A DNA stretch of 64,000 bases from an uncultured Collinsella sp. (GCA_958408685.1 CATYLC010000003.1:1-64000); one strand, 5' to 3'. Numbered from the stretch's first letter, positions 16,841 through 26,734 are shown. Program-made: numbers and translations. The notes: a model not told the origin generated them from the sequence alone.

Positions 16841-19657
16841 GTGGCAAACGAGTACAAGCAGACGATGAATCTGCCCAAAACCGGATTTCCCATGCGTGCC
16901 GGTCTTTCCAAGTCCGAGCCCAAGCGACTCAAGGACTGGCAGGACAACAAGGTCTACGAGCAAGTTCTAAAGAAGAACGAGGGTCACAAGAAGTTCGTGC
17001 TGCACGACGGCCCTCCGTACGCCAACGGTCCGATCCACATCGGCCACGCCATGAACAAGATTTCCAAGGACATGATCAACCGTTACTGGATGATGCAGGG
17101 CTGCGAAGTTCCCTATGTCCCCGGTTGGGACTGCCACGGTCAGCCGATTGAGCACAAGGTCGAGGAGAAGCTCGGCACCGAGAAGTTCAACCAGACCTCC
17201 ACGGCTCAGATCCGCGAGCTGTGCAACAAGTTCGCCGTCGAGAACATCGAGCTGCAGAAGGCCGGCTTCCGTCGCCTGGGCGTGCTTGGCGACTGGGACA
17301 ACCCGTATCTGACGCTCTATCACCAGCATGACGCCGCCGATATCGAGGTCTTTAAGGCCATGTTCGATAAGGGTATGATCTATCGCGGTCACAAGCCCGT
17401 CCATTGGTGCAAGCACTGCCACACCGCACTCGCTGAGGCCGAGATTGAGTACTCCGACGAGACGAGCCCGTCCATCTTCGTGCGCTTTGAGATGACCTCC
17501 AAGCCCGCAGGCCTCGAGAACTTCGACGGCCCGGTCGACTTTATCATCTGGACGACCACGCCGTGGACCATCCCCTCCGACCAGGCAGTTTCTCTCAAGC
17601 CCGGCGCCGCCTACGTCGCCGTTGAGCACGATGGGCGTGCCGAGGTCATGCTCGAGGACCTGGCTCCCAAGTGCTGCGAGGAGTTTGGCTGGGAGTACAC
17701 TCCGGTTATGGTCGACGGCAAGCCCTATGTGGTTCCCGCCGAGACCTTCCATCATATCCACTACAAGCAGCCGATCTTTGACGGCGTTGAGGGCGTGGCG
17801 CTGCTGGCCGATTACGTCGGTGTCGATGACGGTACTGGTATCGTCCACAACTCGCCCGGCCACGGCGTCGACGACTACTTTGCCTGCCTCAAGGAGGGCA
17901 TTACCGACATCTGCATGCCGGTCGATGACGACGGCAAGTTCTACACCGGCGAGGAGTTTGGCACCGGCGGCCCCTTCAGCGGTATGGATACCGATGAGGC
18001 CAACCCGCACATCATCGAGTTCCTGCGCGAGCGCGGCACCCTGGTCCTCGAGAAGAAGATCACGCACAGCTATCCGCACTGCTGGCGCTGCAAGCACCCG
18101 GTGCTCTTCCGTGCTACCGACCAGTGGTTTGTCTCTATGGACAAGACCGGTTTGCGTGAGCAGGCTGGCAAGGAGGTTCGCGAGAACGTCAAGTGGTATC
18201 CGGCTCACGCCGCCAACCGCATTGGCGCCATGGTCGAGCAGCGTCCCGACTGGTGCATCAGCCGTCAGCGCAACTGGGGCGTGCCTATCCCCAGCTACAC
18301 CTGCGCCGACTGCGGCGAGAAGGTCATGAACGACGCCACGCTCGACGCCGTCATCAAGCTCTTCCACGAGAAGGGCTCCGACGCCTGGTTTACCGACGCT
18401 CCCGAGAGCTACCTGGGCGAGGTCTGCGTCTGCCCCAAGTGCGGCGGCCATCACCTCAAGGCCGATAAGGACATCCTCGACGTGTGGTGGGACTCCGGCG
18501 TTTCCTGGAAGGCCGTTTGCGAGTACCGTCCCGAGCTGGAGTACCCGGCGGACGTGTATCTCGAGGGCTCCGACCAGCATCGTGGTTGGTTCCAGAGCTC
18601 GCTGCTCACTTCGGTGGGTGCCAACGGCCACGCTCCGTACAAGGCGGTCGTCTCGCAGGGCTTCACGCTTGACGGCCAGGGCCGCAAGATGTCTAAGTCG
18701 CTCGGCAACGTCATCGACCCCAATAAGGTCTGCGACGAGATGGGCGCTGACATCATCCGTCTGTGGGTTGCCTCCGTCGACACCAGCTCTGACGTCTCCA
18801 TCGACCACGAGATTCTCGCTCGTACGTCCGATGCCTATCGCCGTTTCCGCAACACGCTGCGCTTCTTGCTCTCCGAGCTCGAAGGTCAGTTTGAGCCCGA
18901 GACCGACGGCGTCGCCTTTGCCGACCTGCTACCGCTCGATAAGCTCATGGTTGCCCGTCTGACCCAGGTCCAGGCCGAGGTCGACGACGCCTACGCCAGC
19001 TATGAGTTCCCGCGTGCCTACCGCGCGCTCTACGACTTCGTGGTTACCGAGCTCTCCAACGTGTACCTCGACGCCCTGAAGGACCGTCTGTACTGCGACA
19101 AGCCCGGTTCGCTCGAGCGCCGCAGCGCCCAGACCGTACTTGCCGAGCTCTTCTCGATGCTCATGCGCGACCTGCAGCCGATCCTGTCCTACACGGTCGA
19201 CGAGGCCATGGCCTATGCGCCCGCCGGCTGCGTCGACCACCAGAAGTACGCCGCGCTGCTCGATTGGTACAAGTCGCCCATCACGGTCGACGAGGCCAAT
19301 GAGTTTGAGGGCGTGCTCGAGGCCTCACTCGAGCTCCGTAGCGCCGTGACCAAGGCCCTTGAGGATGCCCGTTCTGCCGGCACCTTCACCAAGAGCCAGC
19401 AGGTTCGCGTCAAGGCGGTCGTTCCCGCCGAGATGTACGCGCTGCTGACCGGTGATAAGGCCGTCGACCTGGCCGAGTTCTACATCGTCTCCGATGTTGA
19501 GCTGACCCAGGGCGAGGAGCTCTCCGTTGCCATTGAGGCAGCCGAGGGCGAGTGCTGCGACCGTTGCTGGAACTACCGCACCACCGTCGGCGAGTACAAC
19601 GGCCACGCGCATATCTGCAAACGTTGTGCCGAAGCGCTGCAGGTTACAGTAGAGTAG
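16841..19657 (+). CDS. ileS: Isoleucyl-tRNA synthetase
   Basis: This 938-residue class I aminoacyl-tRNA synthetase has HIGH in PIHIGHAMNK near residue 65 and KMSKS in GRKMSKSLGN near 620. A large editing domain (TTTPWTIPSDQA) lies between them. The C-terminal zinc-type cysteines (CCDRCWNYR ... CKRC) indicate the bacterial zinc form. Start is GTG 16841 with AAAGGGG upstream; longer starts would fall in the T-box terminator. Expression is expected to follow the charging state of tRNA-Ile. A terminator lies at 19714. Confidence 0.97.
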   Translation: MANEYKQTMNLPKTGFPMRAGLSKSEPKRLKDWQDNKVYEQVLKKNEGHKKFVLHDGPPYANGPIHIGHAMNKISKDMINRYWMMQGCEVPYVPGWDCHGQPIEHKVEEKLGTEKFNQTSTAQIRELCNKFAVENIELQKAGFRRLGVLGDWDNPYLTLYHQHDAADIEVFKAMFDKGMIYRGHKPVHWCKHCHTALAEAEIEYSDETSPSIFVRFEMTSKPAGLENFDGPVDFIIWTTTPWTIPSDQAVSLKPGAAYVAVEHDGRAEVMLEDLAPKCCEEFGWEYTPVMVDGKPYVVPAETFHHIHYKQPIFDGVEGVALLADYVGVDDGTGIVHNSPGHGVDDYFACLKEGITDICMPVDDDGKFYTGEEFGTGGPFSGMDTDEANPHIIEFLRERGTLVLEKKITHSYPHCWRCKHPVLFRATDQWFVSMDKTGLREQAGKEVRENVKWYPAHAANRIGAMVEQRPDWCISRQRNWGVPIPSYTCADCGEKVMNDATLDAVIKLFHEKGSDAWFTDAPESYLGEVCVCPKCGGHHLKADKDILDVWWDSGVSWKAVCEYRPELEYPADVYLEGSDQHRGWFQSSLLTSVGANGHAPYKAVVSQGFTLDGQGRKMSKSLGNVIDPNKVCDEMGADIIRLWVASVDTSSDVSIDHEILARTSDAYRRFRNTLRFLLSELEGQFEPETDGVAFADLLPLDKLMVARLTQVQAEVDDAYASYEFPRAYRALYDFVVTELSNVYLDALKDRLYCDKPGSLERRSAQTVLAELFSMLMRDLQPILSYTVDEAMAYAPAGCVDHQKYAALLDWYKSPITVDEANEFEGVLEASLELRSAVTKALEDARSAGTFTKSQQVRVKAVVPAEMYALLTGDKAVDLAEFYIVSDVELTQGEELSVAIEAAEGECCDRCWNYRTTVGEYNGHAHICKRCAEALQVTVE

Positions 19658-19713
19658 CGCTTCCGTTATGTGAATGATCGGGGCGCCTTCGGCTCATTTG
19701 CTCCGCTAATAAT

Positions 19714-19751
19714 AAGCGACATTCCGTTCTTCGGAATGTCGCTTTCGTTTT
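19714..19751 (+). terminator. Terminator of ileS
   Basis: AAGCGACATTCCG and CGGAATGTCGCTT form a 13-bp stem with a four-base loop, followed by TCGTTTT. Confidence 0.92.
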
Positions 19752-19862
19752 ATGCTGGTTATTTCGCTTTCGTGGCGAATATGCCGTGCGTTTTGCGTTT
19801 GTCACTATAAGATGATTACTTGCATTTAACGTAATTCAAGCTTTTGAGGGTAGGAGATAGAT

Positions 19863-20462
19863 TTGGGTCGTGGTGCGGATATGACGCCGCCTTTGCGTTG
19901 GCGGTTGGGTGTTGCTGGTGGCGTGGCGTTGGCCGTGCTGCTTGTTGACCAGCTGACCAAGCTTGCGGTTCGTGCCGTGGGCGAAGCTTTGCATGTGACT
20001 GTCATCCCCGGTGTCATCGACTTTATGTTTGTCCGCAATATCGGTGCTGCCTTTAGTATGGGCGAGGGGCATGGCATCGCGTTTGCCGTGCTGGCGTTGG
20101 CGGTCATTATCGCTATTGCCGTGTACCTCGTTCGTGCACCCCAGCTCGCCCATCTTGAGGTTGTGGGCATGGCGATGGTTGCGGGCGGTGCTATCGGCAA
20201 CGCTATCGATCGTTTGGCCTTTGGCTTCGTGACCGATTTTATTGCCACAACCTTCATCGACTTCCCTGTCTTCAATGTGGCCGATATCGGCATTACCTTA
20301 GGCGTCGTGCTCGCCCTCTTCGGCTACATTTTCTTGAGCCCCGCTGCCCGTGAGGTCGATGCGACAGCCGAGCTTAACGCCCGTGACGAGGCCCGCGCTA
20401 GGCGCAAGGCCCAGCAACGCGGGGAGCGTGCCCGCAAGATTCGCGAAAGGAACGAGCGCTAA
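19863..20462 (+). CDS. lspA: Lipoprotein signal peptidase (signal peptidase II)
   Basis: This 199-residue inner-membrane aspartyl peptidase cleaves prolipoprotein signal peptides. Four hydrophobic segments are visible. The two catalytic aspartates sit in GNAIDRLAFG and FNVADIGI. A basic, Arg-rich cytoplasmic tail of about 40 residues (ARRKAQQRGERARK) is longer than usual. TTG at 19863 has AGGAG six bases before it; ATG 19881 is the alternative. The stop overlaps the rluD-like ATG (TAATG), a common lspA-rluD pair. Several lipoproteins in this window are potential substrates. Confidence 0.92.
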   Translation: MGRGADMTPPLRWRLGVAGGVALAVLLVDQLTKLAVRAVGEALHVTVIPGVIDFMFVRNIGAAFSMGEGHGIAFAVLALAVIIAIAVYLVRAPQLAHLEVVGMAMVAGGAIGNAIDRLAFGFVTDFIATTFIDFPVFNVADIGITLGVVLALFGYIFLSPAAREVDATAELNARDEARARRKAQQRGERARKIRERNER

Positions 20463-21475
20463 TGGCCGACATCCATATTCTTGTTGCCGACGATGCCGCT
20501 GGTCAGCGTCTTGACGCTTATCTGGGCGCCAACGATGGCTGTCCCACGCGCTCTGCCTGTGCGCATCTGATTGAGGGCGGTGCCGTATGTGTCAATGGCG
20601 AGACCTGCCTGTCTAAAAAGTATGCCGTGCGCTCCGGTGACCGCATCTCGGTCGACCTGCCCGAGTCGCACGATCCCACCGATGTGATTCCTGAGGCCAT
20701 CCCGCTCGACATTCGCTATGAGGACGACTATCTCATTGTGCTCTCCAAACAGCGCGGTCTGGTGTGCCATCCTGCGCATGGTCATGAGAGCGGTACGCTC
20801 GCGAATGCCCTGGTCTATCACTGCGGTTTCGACCATCTGGGTACCGTGCAGGGCGAGGACCGCCCCGGTATTGTGCATCGCCTGGATCGCGATACCTCGG
20901 GTCTCATGCTTGCGGCAAAGGACGACGACACCCAGCGCGCGCTCCAAAATCTCATCCGCACGCGTACGCTCGACCGTCGCTATATCACACTTGTTCACGG
21001 TCATATCGCCATGGACGAGGGCACTATCAATACCGGTATTGCCCGATCGACGCGCGACCGCGTCAAGATGGCGGTTTCGGACGACCCCTTTGCCCGTCAG
21101 GCCATTACGACCTTTAAGGTCCTCGAGCGCTTCGATTCCACGCGCTTTGACGACGGCTACACGCTTGTCGAGTGTCACCTGTTTACCGGCCGCACGCATC
21201 AGATTCGCGTGCATATGCGTCATATCAACCACGCCTGCGTGGGCGATCCACTTTACGGCAAGTGCGATGCACGCGCCGATCAGGGCCTGACCAGGCAATT
21301 CCTTCATTCCTGGCGCGTCGCATTCGATCATCCCGTGACGGGGGAGCGTATTGAGTGCCGCGATGAGCTGCCGTGGGATCTTGCGGCGGTTCTGGATGAT
21401 CTGGCCCCGCGTTCGCTCGGCCGTACTGCCGCTGGCGACGAAATCGTCCCGCAGCTCGGTCTGCTCGAAGCCTAG
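20462..21475 (+). CDS. rluD: RluA/RluD-family pseudouridine synthase
   Basis: This 337-residue enzyme isomerises uridines in 23S rRNA or tRNA. An N-terminal S4 RNA-binding domain (about 1-75) precedes the catalytic domain with HRLDRDTSGLML at 139-150, whose Asp is the nucleophile, and RTHQIRVHM near 240. RluD is the closest match by architecture and by position after lspA, but the exact target nucleotides are inferred. It is translationally coupled to lspA. Confidence 0.87.
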   Translation: MADIHILVADDAAGQRLDAYLGANDGCPTRSACAHLIEGGAVCVNGETCLSKKYAVRSGDRISVDLPESHDPTDVIPEAIPLDIRYEDDYLIVLSKQRGLVCHPAHGHESGTLANALVYHCGFDHLGTVQGEDRPGIVHRLDRDTSGLMLAAKDDDTQRALQNLIRTRTLDRRYITLVHGHIAMDEGTINTGIARSTRDRVKMAVSDDPFARQAITTFKVLERFDSTRFDDGYTLVECHLFTGRTHQIRVHMRHINHACVGDPLYGKCDARADQGLTRQFLHSWRVAFDHPVTGERIECRDELPWDLAAVLDDLAPRSLGRTAAGDEIVPQLGLLEA

Positions 21476-21557
21476 CCAGTATTAGGTGGTTTCTTGAACT
21501 CGGTAAGCCTGCGGTAAGATATACGATTGTTTACGTAACGCGTTCTCGGGAGCCTGC

Positions 21558-22853
21558 ATGCTCGCCTTTTTACAAACCAACACACCCATCGTGATCTTCA
21601 ACCAGATTGTCGTCACGCTGCTCACGGTCTGCTTTCTGTACCAGGTGGTCTTCTTTGTCATTGGCGCTCTTCGTGGCGAGGTCGCGCCCCCTAAGGCCAA
21701 AAAGCTCCATCGTTATGCCTTCTTTATCGCGGCGCATAACGAGGAGGCCGTGATCGCCAACCTTGTTCGCTCCATCAAGGATCAGGATTATCCGTCCGAG
21801 CTTATCGAGGTCTTCGTGGTCGCCGATGCCTGCACCGACAACACGGCGCAGCTCGCGCGCGAGGCGGGTGCCATCGTTTATGAGCGCAACGACCTGGCCC
21901 GCAAGGGCAAGAGCTGGGTCATGGACTTTGGCTTCGACCGCATTCTCAACGAGTATCCCGACACGTTTGAGGGCTACTTTATCTTCGATGCCGATAACGT
22001 TATCTCCCGCGATTACGTTTCCAAGATGAATGATGCCTTTGACCAGGGCTTCCATGTGGTCACGAGCTATCGCAATTCCAAGAACTTCGGCAGCTCGTGG
22101 ATCTCGGCTGCTAATGCCACGTGGTATCTACGCGAGGCGCGCTTCCTCAACAACGCGCGTAATATCTGCAAGACGTCCTGCGCTGTTTCGGGTTCGGGTT
22201 ACCTTATCTCGTCAAGCGTTATCGATGGCATGCACGGTTGGCAGTTCCACACGCTGACCGAGGACATTCAGTTCACTACGTTCTGCGCTATTCACGGTAT
22301 TCGCATTGGCTATGCGCCGGCGGAGTTCTTTGACGAGCAACCCGTGACGTTCAAGGCATCCTGGAAGCAGCGTATGCGCTGGACCAAGGGCTTTTACCAG
22401 GTGTTCTTTACCTACGGTAAGCACCTGGTCAAGTCGATCTTCCGCTACCATCGCTTTGCCGCCTACGACATGTTCATGACGATCGCCCCGGGTATGCTGC
22501 TGTCGCTCATCTCGATGCTCGCCAATGCGACGTTCCTGATCGTGGGTGGACTCTCGCACGGCTTTTTGGCTACCGAAGTCGAGATGCAGGCCTGTGCCGC
22601 GTCGCTCATTATGACCTTCGCCATGATGTATCAGACTTTTTTCATCCTGGCGCTGCTCACGACTATCTTTGAGTACAAGCATATTCACTGCGCGCAAAAG
22701 TGGCGTCTGGTGACTAACCTGTTTACCTTCCCGATCTTTATGTTCAGCTATATCCCCATCACGGTGGCCGCGCTGTTCCTGAAGGTCGACTGGGTTCCTA
22801 CCCAGCATGCCGTAAACGTTACCCTTGACGAGGTCATGCAAGGCGCCAAATAA
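21558..22853 (+). CDS. Membrane glycosyltransferase, family 2
   Basis: This 431-residue GT2-type glycosyltransferase has one N-terminal transmembrane segment and three or four C-terminal ones. The GT-A core shows AAHNEEA, VADACTDNTA, FDADN (the DXD metal site), TEDIQF and the processive-type WKQRMRWTKG. This resembles enzymes making cell-surface polysaccharides such as poly-N-acetylglucosamine or glucans; the product is unknown. ATG 21558 is preceded by CGGGAG. It stands alone and ends in a strong terminator. Confidence 0.86.
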   Translation: MLAFLQTNTPIVIFNQIVVTLLTVCFLYQVVFFVIGALRGEVAPPKAKKLHRYAFFIAAHNEEAVIANLVRSIKDQDYPSELIEVFVVADACTDNTAQLAREAGAIVYERNDLARKGKSWVMDFGFDRILNEYPDTFEGYFIFDADNVISRDYVSKMNDAFDQGFHVVTSYRNSKNFGSSWISAANATWYLREARFLNNARNICKTSCAVSGSGYLISSSVIDGMHGWQFHTLTEDIQFTTFCAIHGIRIGYAPAEFFDEQPVTFKASWKQRMRWTKGFYQVFFTYGKHLVKSIFRYHRFAAYDMFMTIAPGMLLSLISMLANATFLIVGGLSHGFLATEVEMQACAASLIMTFAMMYQTFFILALLTTIFEYKHIHCAQKWRLVTNLFTFPIFMFSYIPITVAALFLKVDWVPTQHAVNVTLDEVMQGAK

Positions 22854-22861
22854 CCACCACC

Positions 22862-22903
22862 AAAACCACCGCAAAGGGGACAGGCACCTTTGTGGTGGTT
22901 TTT
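22862..22903. terminator. Terminator after the glycosyltransferase
   Basis: AAAACCACCGCAAAGG and CCTTTGTGGTGGTTTTT form a long stem with a nine-base loop and flanking A and T runs. The arms closely resemble those of the hairpin at 15225-15262. Confidence 0.88.
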
Positions 22904-22934
22904 GCTTTTGCGATGCAGCTCGAGGAGGAGTCCG

Positions 22935-23357
22935 ATGGCCTATATCCCGTTTTGGATTTGCATCTTTGCCGGCGTGGCAATTGATGCCCGAGAGCGACGG
23001 TTTCCCAATGGGCTTGCCGGCGCATGTGCCGTGGCGGCGTTGGCGGGCGTTTGGCTCGACAAAGGCGTTAACACGGCGCTTGACCATGCCGGTCTTGCGG
23101 TCATCGTCTATCTTGCTCTCGTGCTGACTGAGTCCCTCTGGCGTCGTCTTCGCCAAATCCCGGGCATCGGCATGGGGGATGCCAAGGCGCTCTTCGCGCT
23201 TTGCACGCTCGACCCTATGGGTGGCATCGTGGCATTTGCCGTCGCACTCCTGGCCCTGGCCCTCTCCTGCCTCTTCACAAAATCGCGCTCCCTGCCATTG
23301 CTCCCGTTTTTGGTGCCGATTTTTGCCATAATCGAGGTCGTGGGCTGCACTTTGTAA
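22935..23357 (+). CDS. Prepilin peptidase-like A24 protein (short form)
   Basis: This 140-residue membrane protein has four or five hydrophobic segments and the two aspartate motifs of type IV prepilin or preflagellin peptidases: D near the start (DARERRFPN) and GxGD (GIGMGDAK). It lacks the N-terminal methyltransferase domain of PilD, resembling CpaA/TadV forms. ATG 22935 follows GAGGAGGAG. No pilin, Tad or type II secretion genes are visible nearby, so its substrate lies elsewhere or is unknown. Confidence 0.72.
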   Translation: MAYIPFWICIFAGVAIDARERRFPNGLAGACAVAALAGVWLDKGVNTALDHAGLAVIVYLALVLTESLWRRLRQIPGIGMGDAKALFALCTLDPMGGIVAFAVALLALALSCLFTKSRSLPLLPFLVPIFAIIEVVGCTL

Positions 23358-23388
23358 CCGATTGCGCATCCTTCTTAAGGAGCATGCC

Positions 23389-24636
23389 ATGGCAATTAAT
23401 CAAGAAACGGCCGTCATTAAGGCGCGCATGGACCGTATTCCCTCGGCGTTGTCGCCCGAACTTGTCGAGCGCATTGCCGCCGATCTTGCTTCGGGCTATG
23501 TCAACCCGTATCGTTGCAACGACGATCAGGTCATTCGTCGTATTGATCGCGACGCCGACAAAGGTACGCTTATGCGTCCGGCGTTTATGCGCGATACCGA
23601 AAAGATACTTCATCTTCCTGCGTACGCCCGTTATGCAGGTAAAACGCAGGTCTTTAGCTTCCGTAGCAATGACGATCTGTCACGCCGCGGTTTGCACGTG
23701 CAGCTTGTCTCGCGCATTGCGCGCGATATCGGTCGCGCCCTGGGGCTCAATTGCGATCTGATCGAGGCGATTGGCCTTGGCCACGACTTGGGCCACACAC
23801 CTTTCGGCCATGCCGGCGAGCGCTTCCTCAACGATATCTATCATGAGCGTACGGGGCGTTATTTTTTCCATAACGTGCAGTCGGTCCGCGTGGTCGACGC
23901 GCTGTACGGCCGCAACGTGTCGCTCCAGACGCTCGACGGCGTGCTATGCCATAACGGCGAGTACGAGCAGCGTGTGTTTGAGCTCTCGGACATGGGCTCC
24001 TTTAACCAGTTTGACCAGACGGTTGAGGATTGCATTGCCACGGGATATAGCGCAATTGGGCATCTGCGTCCCATGACGCTCGAGGGCTGCGTTGTTCGCA
24101 TCTCGGATATTCTTGCCTACGTCGGTCGTGACCGTCAGGATGCGATCGCGGCGGGCCTGCTGTCACCCGACGCTTTTGATGATGGCCGGGGCGGTGCCTA
24201 CAACAGTTGGATCCTTACGCACGCTTCCATCGATATCGTGGAGCATAGCTATGGTAAGCCGCGCATCGAGATGAGCGAGGACCTGTTTGAGGAAATTCGC
24301 CGAGCCAAGCTCGAGAACTACGAGAAGATCTATAGCAAGGGCGGTATCGAAGGCGATTCCGAGGCGGAGCTGCGCGAGGCGTTCGTAAAGCTCTACGACC
24401 GTTGCCTGCGGGATCTAAACAGTGGCGACGAGTCCTCTTACATCTTTAAGCACCATATTTCGCGCATCGAGCAGCAGCTTTCCTACTACGATCGAGCCTA
24501 TGCCTGGCAGGACGACAAAGATCAAGCGGTGGTGGATTACATCGCGAGCATGACGGATGGCTATTTCTGCGAGCTCACGAGCAAGTTGTTCCCGGGATTG
24601 AAGTTTCCGCACCGTACCTATATTAACGAACGGTAG
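23389..24636 (+). CDS. dgt: dGTP triphosphohydrolase-like HD-domain protein
   Basis: This 415-residue HD-superfamily phosphohydrolase is related to deoxyguanosine triphosphate triphosphohydrolases, which hydrolyse dNTPs to nucleoside and triphosphate. Family motifs include RLHVQ-type RRGLHVQLVSRIARDIGRAL, LGHDLGHTPFGHAGE with the metal-binding HD, and VQSVRVVD. ATG 23389 has AAGGAG seven bases upstream. It ends about 50 bases before rarA. Several dGTPase-family proteins act on other nucleotides, so the name is family-level. Confidence 0.85.
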   Translation: MAINQETAVIKARMDRIPSALSPELVERIAADLASGYVNPYRCNDDQVIRRIDRDADKGTLMRPAFMRDTEKILHLPAYARYAGKTQVFSFRSNDDLSRRGLHVQLVSRIARDIGRALGLNCDLIEAIGLGHDLGHTPFGHAGERFLNDIYHERTGRYFFHNVQSVRVVDALYGRNVSLQTLDGVLCHNGEYEQRVFELSDMGSFNQFDQTVEDCIATGYSAIGHLRPMTLEGCVVRISDILAYVGRDRQDAIAAGLLSPDAFDDGRGGAYNSWILTHASIDIVEHSYGKPRIEMSEDLFEEIRRAKLENYEKIYSKGGIEGDSEAELREAFVKLYDRCLRDLNSGDESSYIFKHHISRIEQQLSYYDRAYAWQDDKDQAVVDYIASMTDGYFCELTSKLFPGLKFPHRTYINER

Positions 24637-24690
24637 TTCGTATATATTCGGTATACTGTTGACGAACAAAGCTTTTGATTGATGCATGGG

Positions 24691-26046
24691 ATGGCTATGG
24701 ACGACCTTTTTTCTGCCTCGACGCGCGAGCGTTCCTTTAAAAATGCGCCGCTCGCGGTGCGCATGCGTCCCAATTCGCTCGACGAGTACGTGGGTCAGCA
24801 AAAGGCCGTCGGTAAGGGCTCGTGGCTGCGTGCCGCGATCGAGCACGACGTGCTTTCGAGCGTGATTCTGTACGGGCCTGCCGGTACGGGCAAGACGACG
24901 CTGGCCCACATTATCGCCAACCATACCAAGAGCGAGTTTGTCGAGGTCAGCGCCGTCACGGGTACCGTGAAGGACCTGCGTCGCGTGATTGATGAGGCCA
25001 AGACGCGCCTGAATACGTACGACCGCCGCACCATTCTATTCATCGATGAGATTCACCGCTTCTCTAAGTCGCAGCAGGATGCCCTGCTGCATGCAGTTGA
25101 GAACCGTACCGTCATTATGATTGGCGCTACGACGGAGAACCCGTACTTCGAGGTCAACTCGGCACTGCTCTCACGTGGTCGCGTCGTGGAGCTTGAGCAT
25201 CTGAAGGATGAGGATATCGCCACGCTTATTGAACGTGCGCTTGAGGCGCCGCAGGGCTTGAACGGTAAGTTCTCGGCCGATGAGGATACGGTCAAGACCA
25301 TCTGCACGCTGGCAGCGGGTGACGCTCGCTCGGCGCTCACGACGCTCGAGCTTGCGAGCGAGATTGCCGTCACGCGTCCTGATACCGAGGGAACGCCAGC
25401 GCCCGCGGCGGGGGAGCGCTATCCCATCACCGTGGATGACGTGAAGATTGCCAACCCGCGTCGCGGCTTTACGTATGACAAAAACGGCGACATGCACTAC
25501 GACATCATCAGTGCGTTCATCAAGTCCATGCGCGGCAGCGACCCCGATGCCACGATCTATTGGCTCGCGCGCATGATCGATGCTGGGGAGGATCCTAAGT
25601 TTATCGCTCGCCGTATTATGATTCACGCTTCTGAGGATGTTGGCAACGCCGACCCGCAGGCGCTTTTGGTGGCGCATGCCGCGTTTAAGTCTGCCGAGGT
25701 CATTGGCTATCCCGAGTGCCGCATTAACTTGGCTCAGGCTGCACTCTATGTGTGCTTGGCGCCAAAATCCAACGCGTGTGAGGCTTCGATCGATGCGGCG
25801 CTGGCCGATATCCATTCTAGTGGGCTTCGCGAGGTGCCGAGTTATCTGCGCGATCGCCATCGCCCGGGCAGCGATGAATACGGTGTGTATAAGTATCCAC
25901 ATGATTATCCCGAAGGCTGGGTCGATCAGCGCTATTTGCCCGAAGGCTTGGAACGCGGTGCATTTTGGCAGCCTGCCGGCCGCGGTTGGGAAGAATGGCG
26001 CGTAGAGCAAAGTGAACGCGACCGCAGCGGGAATGCACCGAAGTAG
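24691..26046 (+). CDS. rarA: Replication-associated recombination protein RarA (MgsA)
   Basis: This AAA+ ATPase of about 451 residues acts at stalled replication forks. The N-terminal AAA module has RPNSLDEYVGQ, Walker A GPAGTGKTT, Walker B FIDEIHRFSK and the sensor ATTENP. The C-terminal oligomerisation domain carries IKSMRGSDPDA, and YKYPHDYPEGWV lies near the end. The start is uncertain between ATGs at 24691 and 24697, neither with a strong ribosome-binding site. Domain content and length are typical. Confidence 0.92.
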   Translation: MAMDDLFSASTRERSFKNAPLAVRMRPNSLDEYVGQQKAVGKGSWLRAAIEHDVLSSVILYGPAGTGKTTLAHIIANHTKSEFVEVSAVTGTVKDLRRVIDEAKTRLNTYDRRTILFIDEIHRFSKSQQDALLHAVENRTVIMIGATTENPYFEVNSALLSRGRVVELEHLKDEDIATLIERALEAPQGLNGKFSADEDTVKTICTLAAGDARSALTTLELASEIAVTRPDTEGTPAPAAGERYPITVDDVKIANPRRGFTYDKNGDMHYDIISAFIKSMRGSDPDATIYWLARMIDAGEDPKFIARRIMIHASEDVGNADPQALLVAHAAFKSAEVIGYPECRINLAQAALYVCLAPKSNACEASIDAALADIHSSGLREVPSYLRDRHRPGSDEYGVYKYPHDYPEGWVDQRYLPEGLERGAFWQPAGRGWEEWRVEQSERDRSGNAPK

Positions 26047-26146
26047 CTGCTGATAATTTTGTCCCACGTTGCTGCTAATGGCATGTTCGGTCTCCTTTGG
26101 GGTACCATGGAAAACGTCTGTATATCGATTCCTTTGGGAGGCTTGT

Positions 26147-26734
26147 ATGAGTCCCATTCAAATCGCCTTGCTGCTGCTCGCCGTTGCCGGCGTGTGGGCT
26201 ATCATTGAGCTCGCGCTTACCCTGCGCAAGACCCGCACCGTTGTCGACTCGCTCGATAAGACCGTTAACGACCTCAACAACACCATCGCCGAGGCTCAGC
26301 CTGTGGTGGCAAAGCTCGATGGCGCTGTCGATGAGCTTACGCCGGCGCTTGCCCAGATGGAGCCGCTGCTTAAGTCGAGCAAGACGGCAGTTGATGCCCT
26401 TACCTCCAATCTCGTAGAGGTCGAAGCCGTGGTTCGCGACATTTCTGAGGTCACCGGTAGCATGGCCGAGGCCAGCAATGCTGTGTCGAGCGTGACCGAC
26501 TCTGCCGCCGGTGCTGTGCAGAAGCTCTTCAATAAGGTGAAGGCTCCTGCAGCCGACGCCGATCGCAAGCTCGCCGCTGCCGCTGCGGAGGCCGAGCAGC
26601 CTACCGAGCGCGTCCTAATTGGCGAGGACGAGGCCGCCGCGGGCGACGATGATGGTCAGAAGTCTGTATCCAAGCCGGCTCAGTATTACACCTATACGCC
26701 CGCCGAGACCTCTGAGGAGTCCTGCGATGAGTAG
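26147..26734 (+). CDS. DUF948-like membrane protein
   Basis: This 195-residue protein has one N-terminal transmembrane segment (IALLLLAVAGVWAIIELAL) followed by heptad-like repeats (DSLDKTVNDLNNTIAEAQ) and an Ala/Glu-rich tail. This layout matches DUF948/YtxG general-stress proteins; the assignment is from pattern, not a search. ATG 26147 follows GGGAGG. The last codons overlap the start of the RsbW-like gene by eight bases, so it heads a four-gene cluster with the sigma factor. Confidence 0.7.
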   Translation: MSPIQIALLLLAVAGVWAIIELALTLRKTRTVVDSLDKTVNDLNNTIAEAQPVVAKLDGAVDELTPALAQMEPLLKSSKTAVDALTSNLVEVEAVVRDISEVTGSMAEASNAVSSVTDSAAGAVQKLFNKVKAPAADADRKLAAAAAEAEQPTERVLIGEDEAAAGDDDGQKSVSKPAQYYTYTPAETSEESCDE

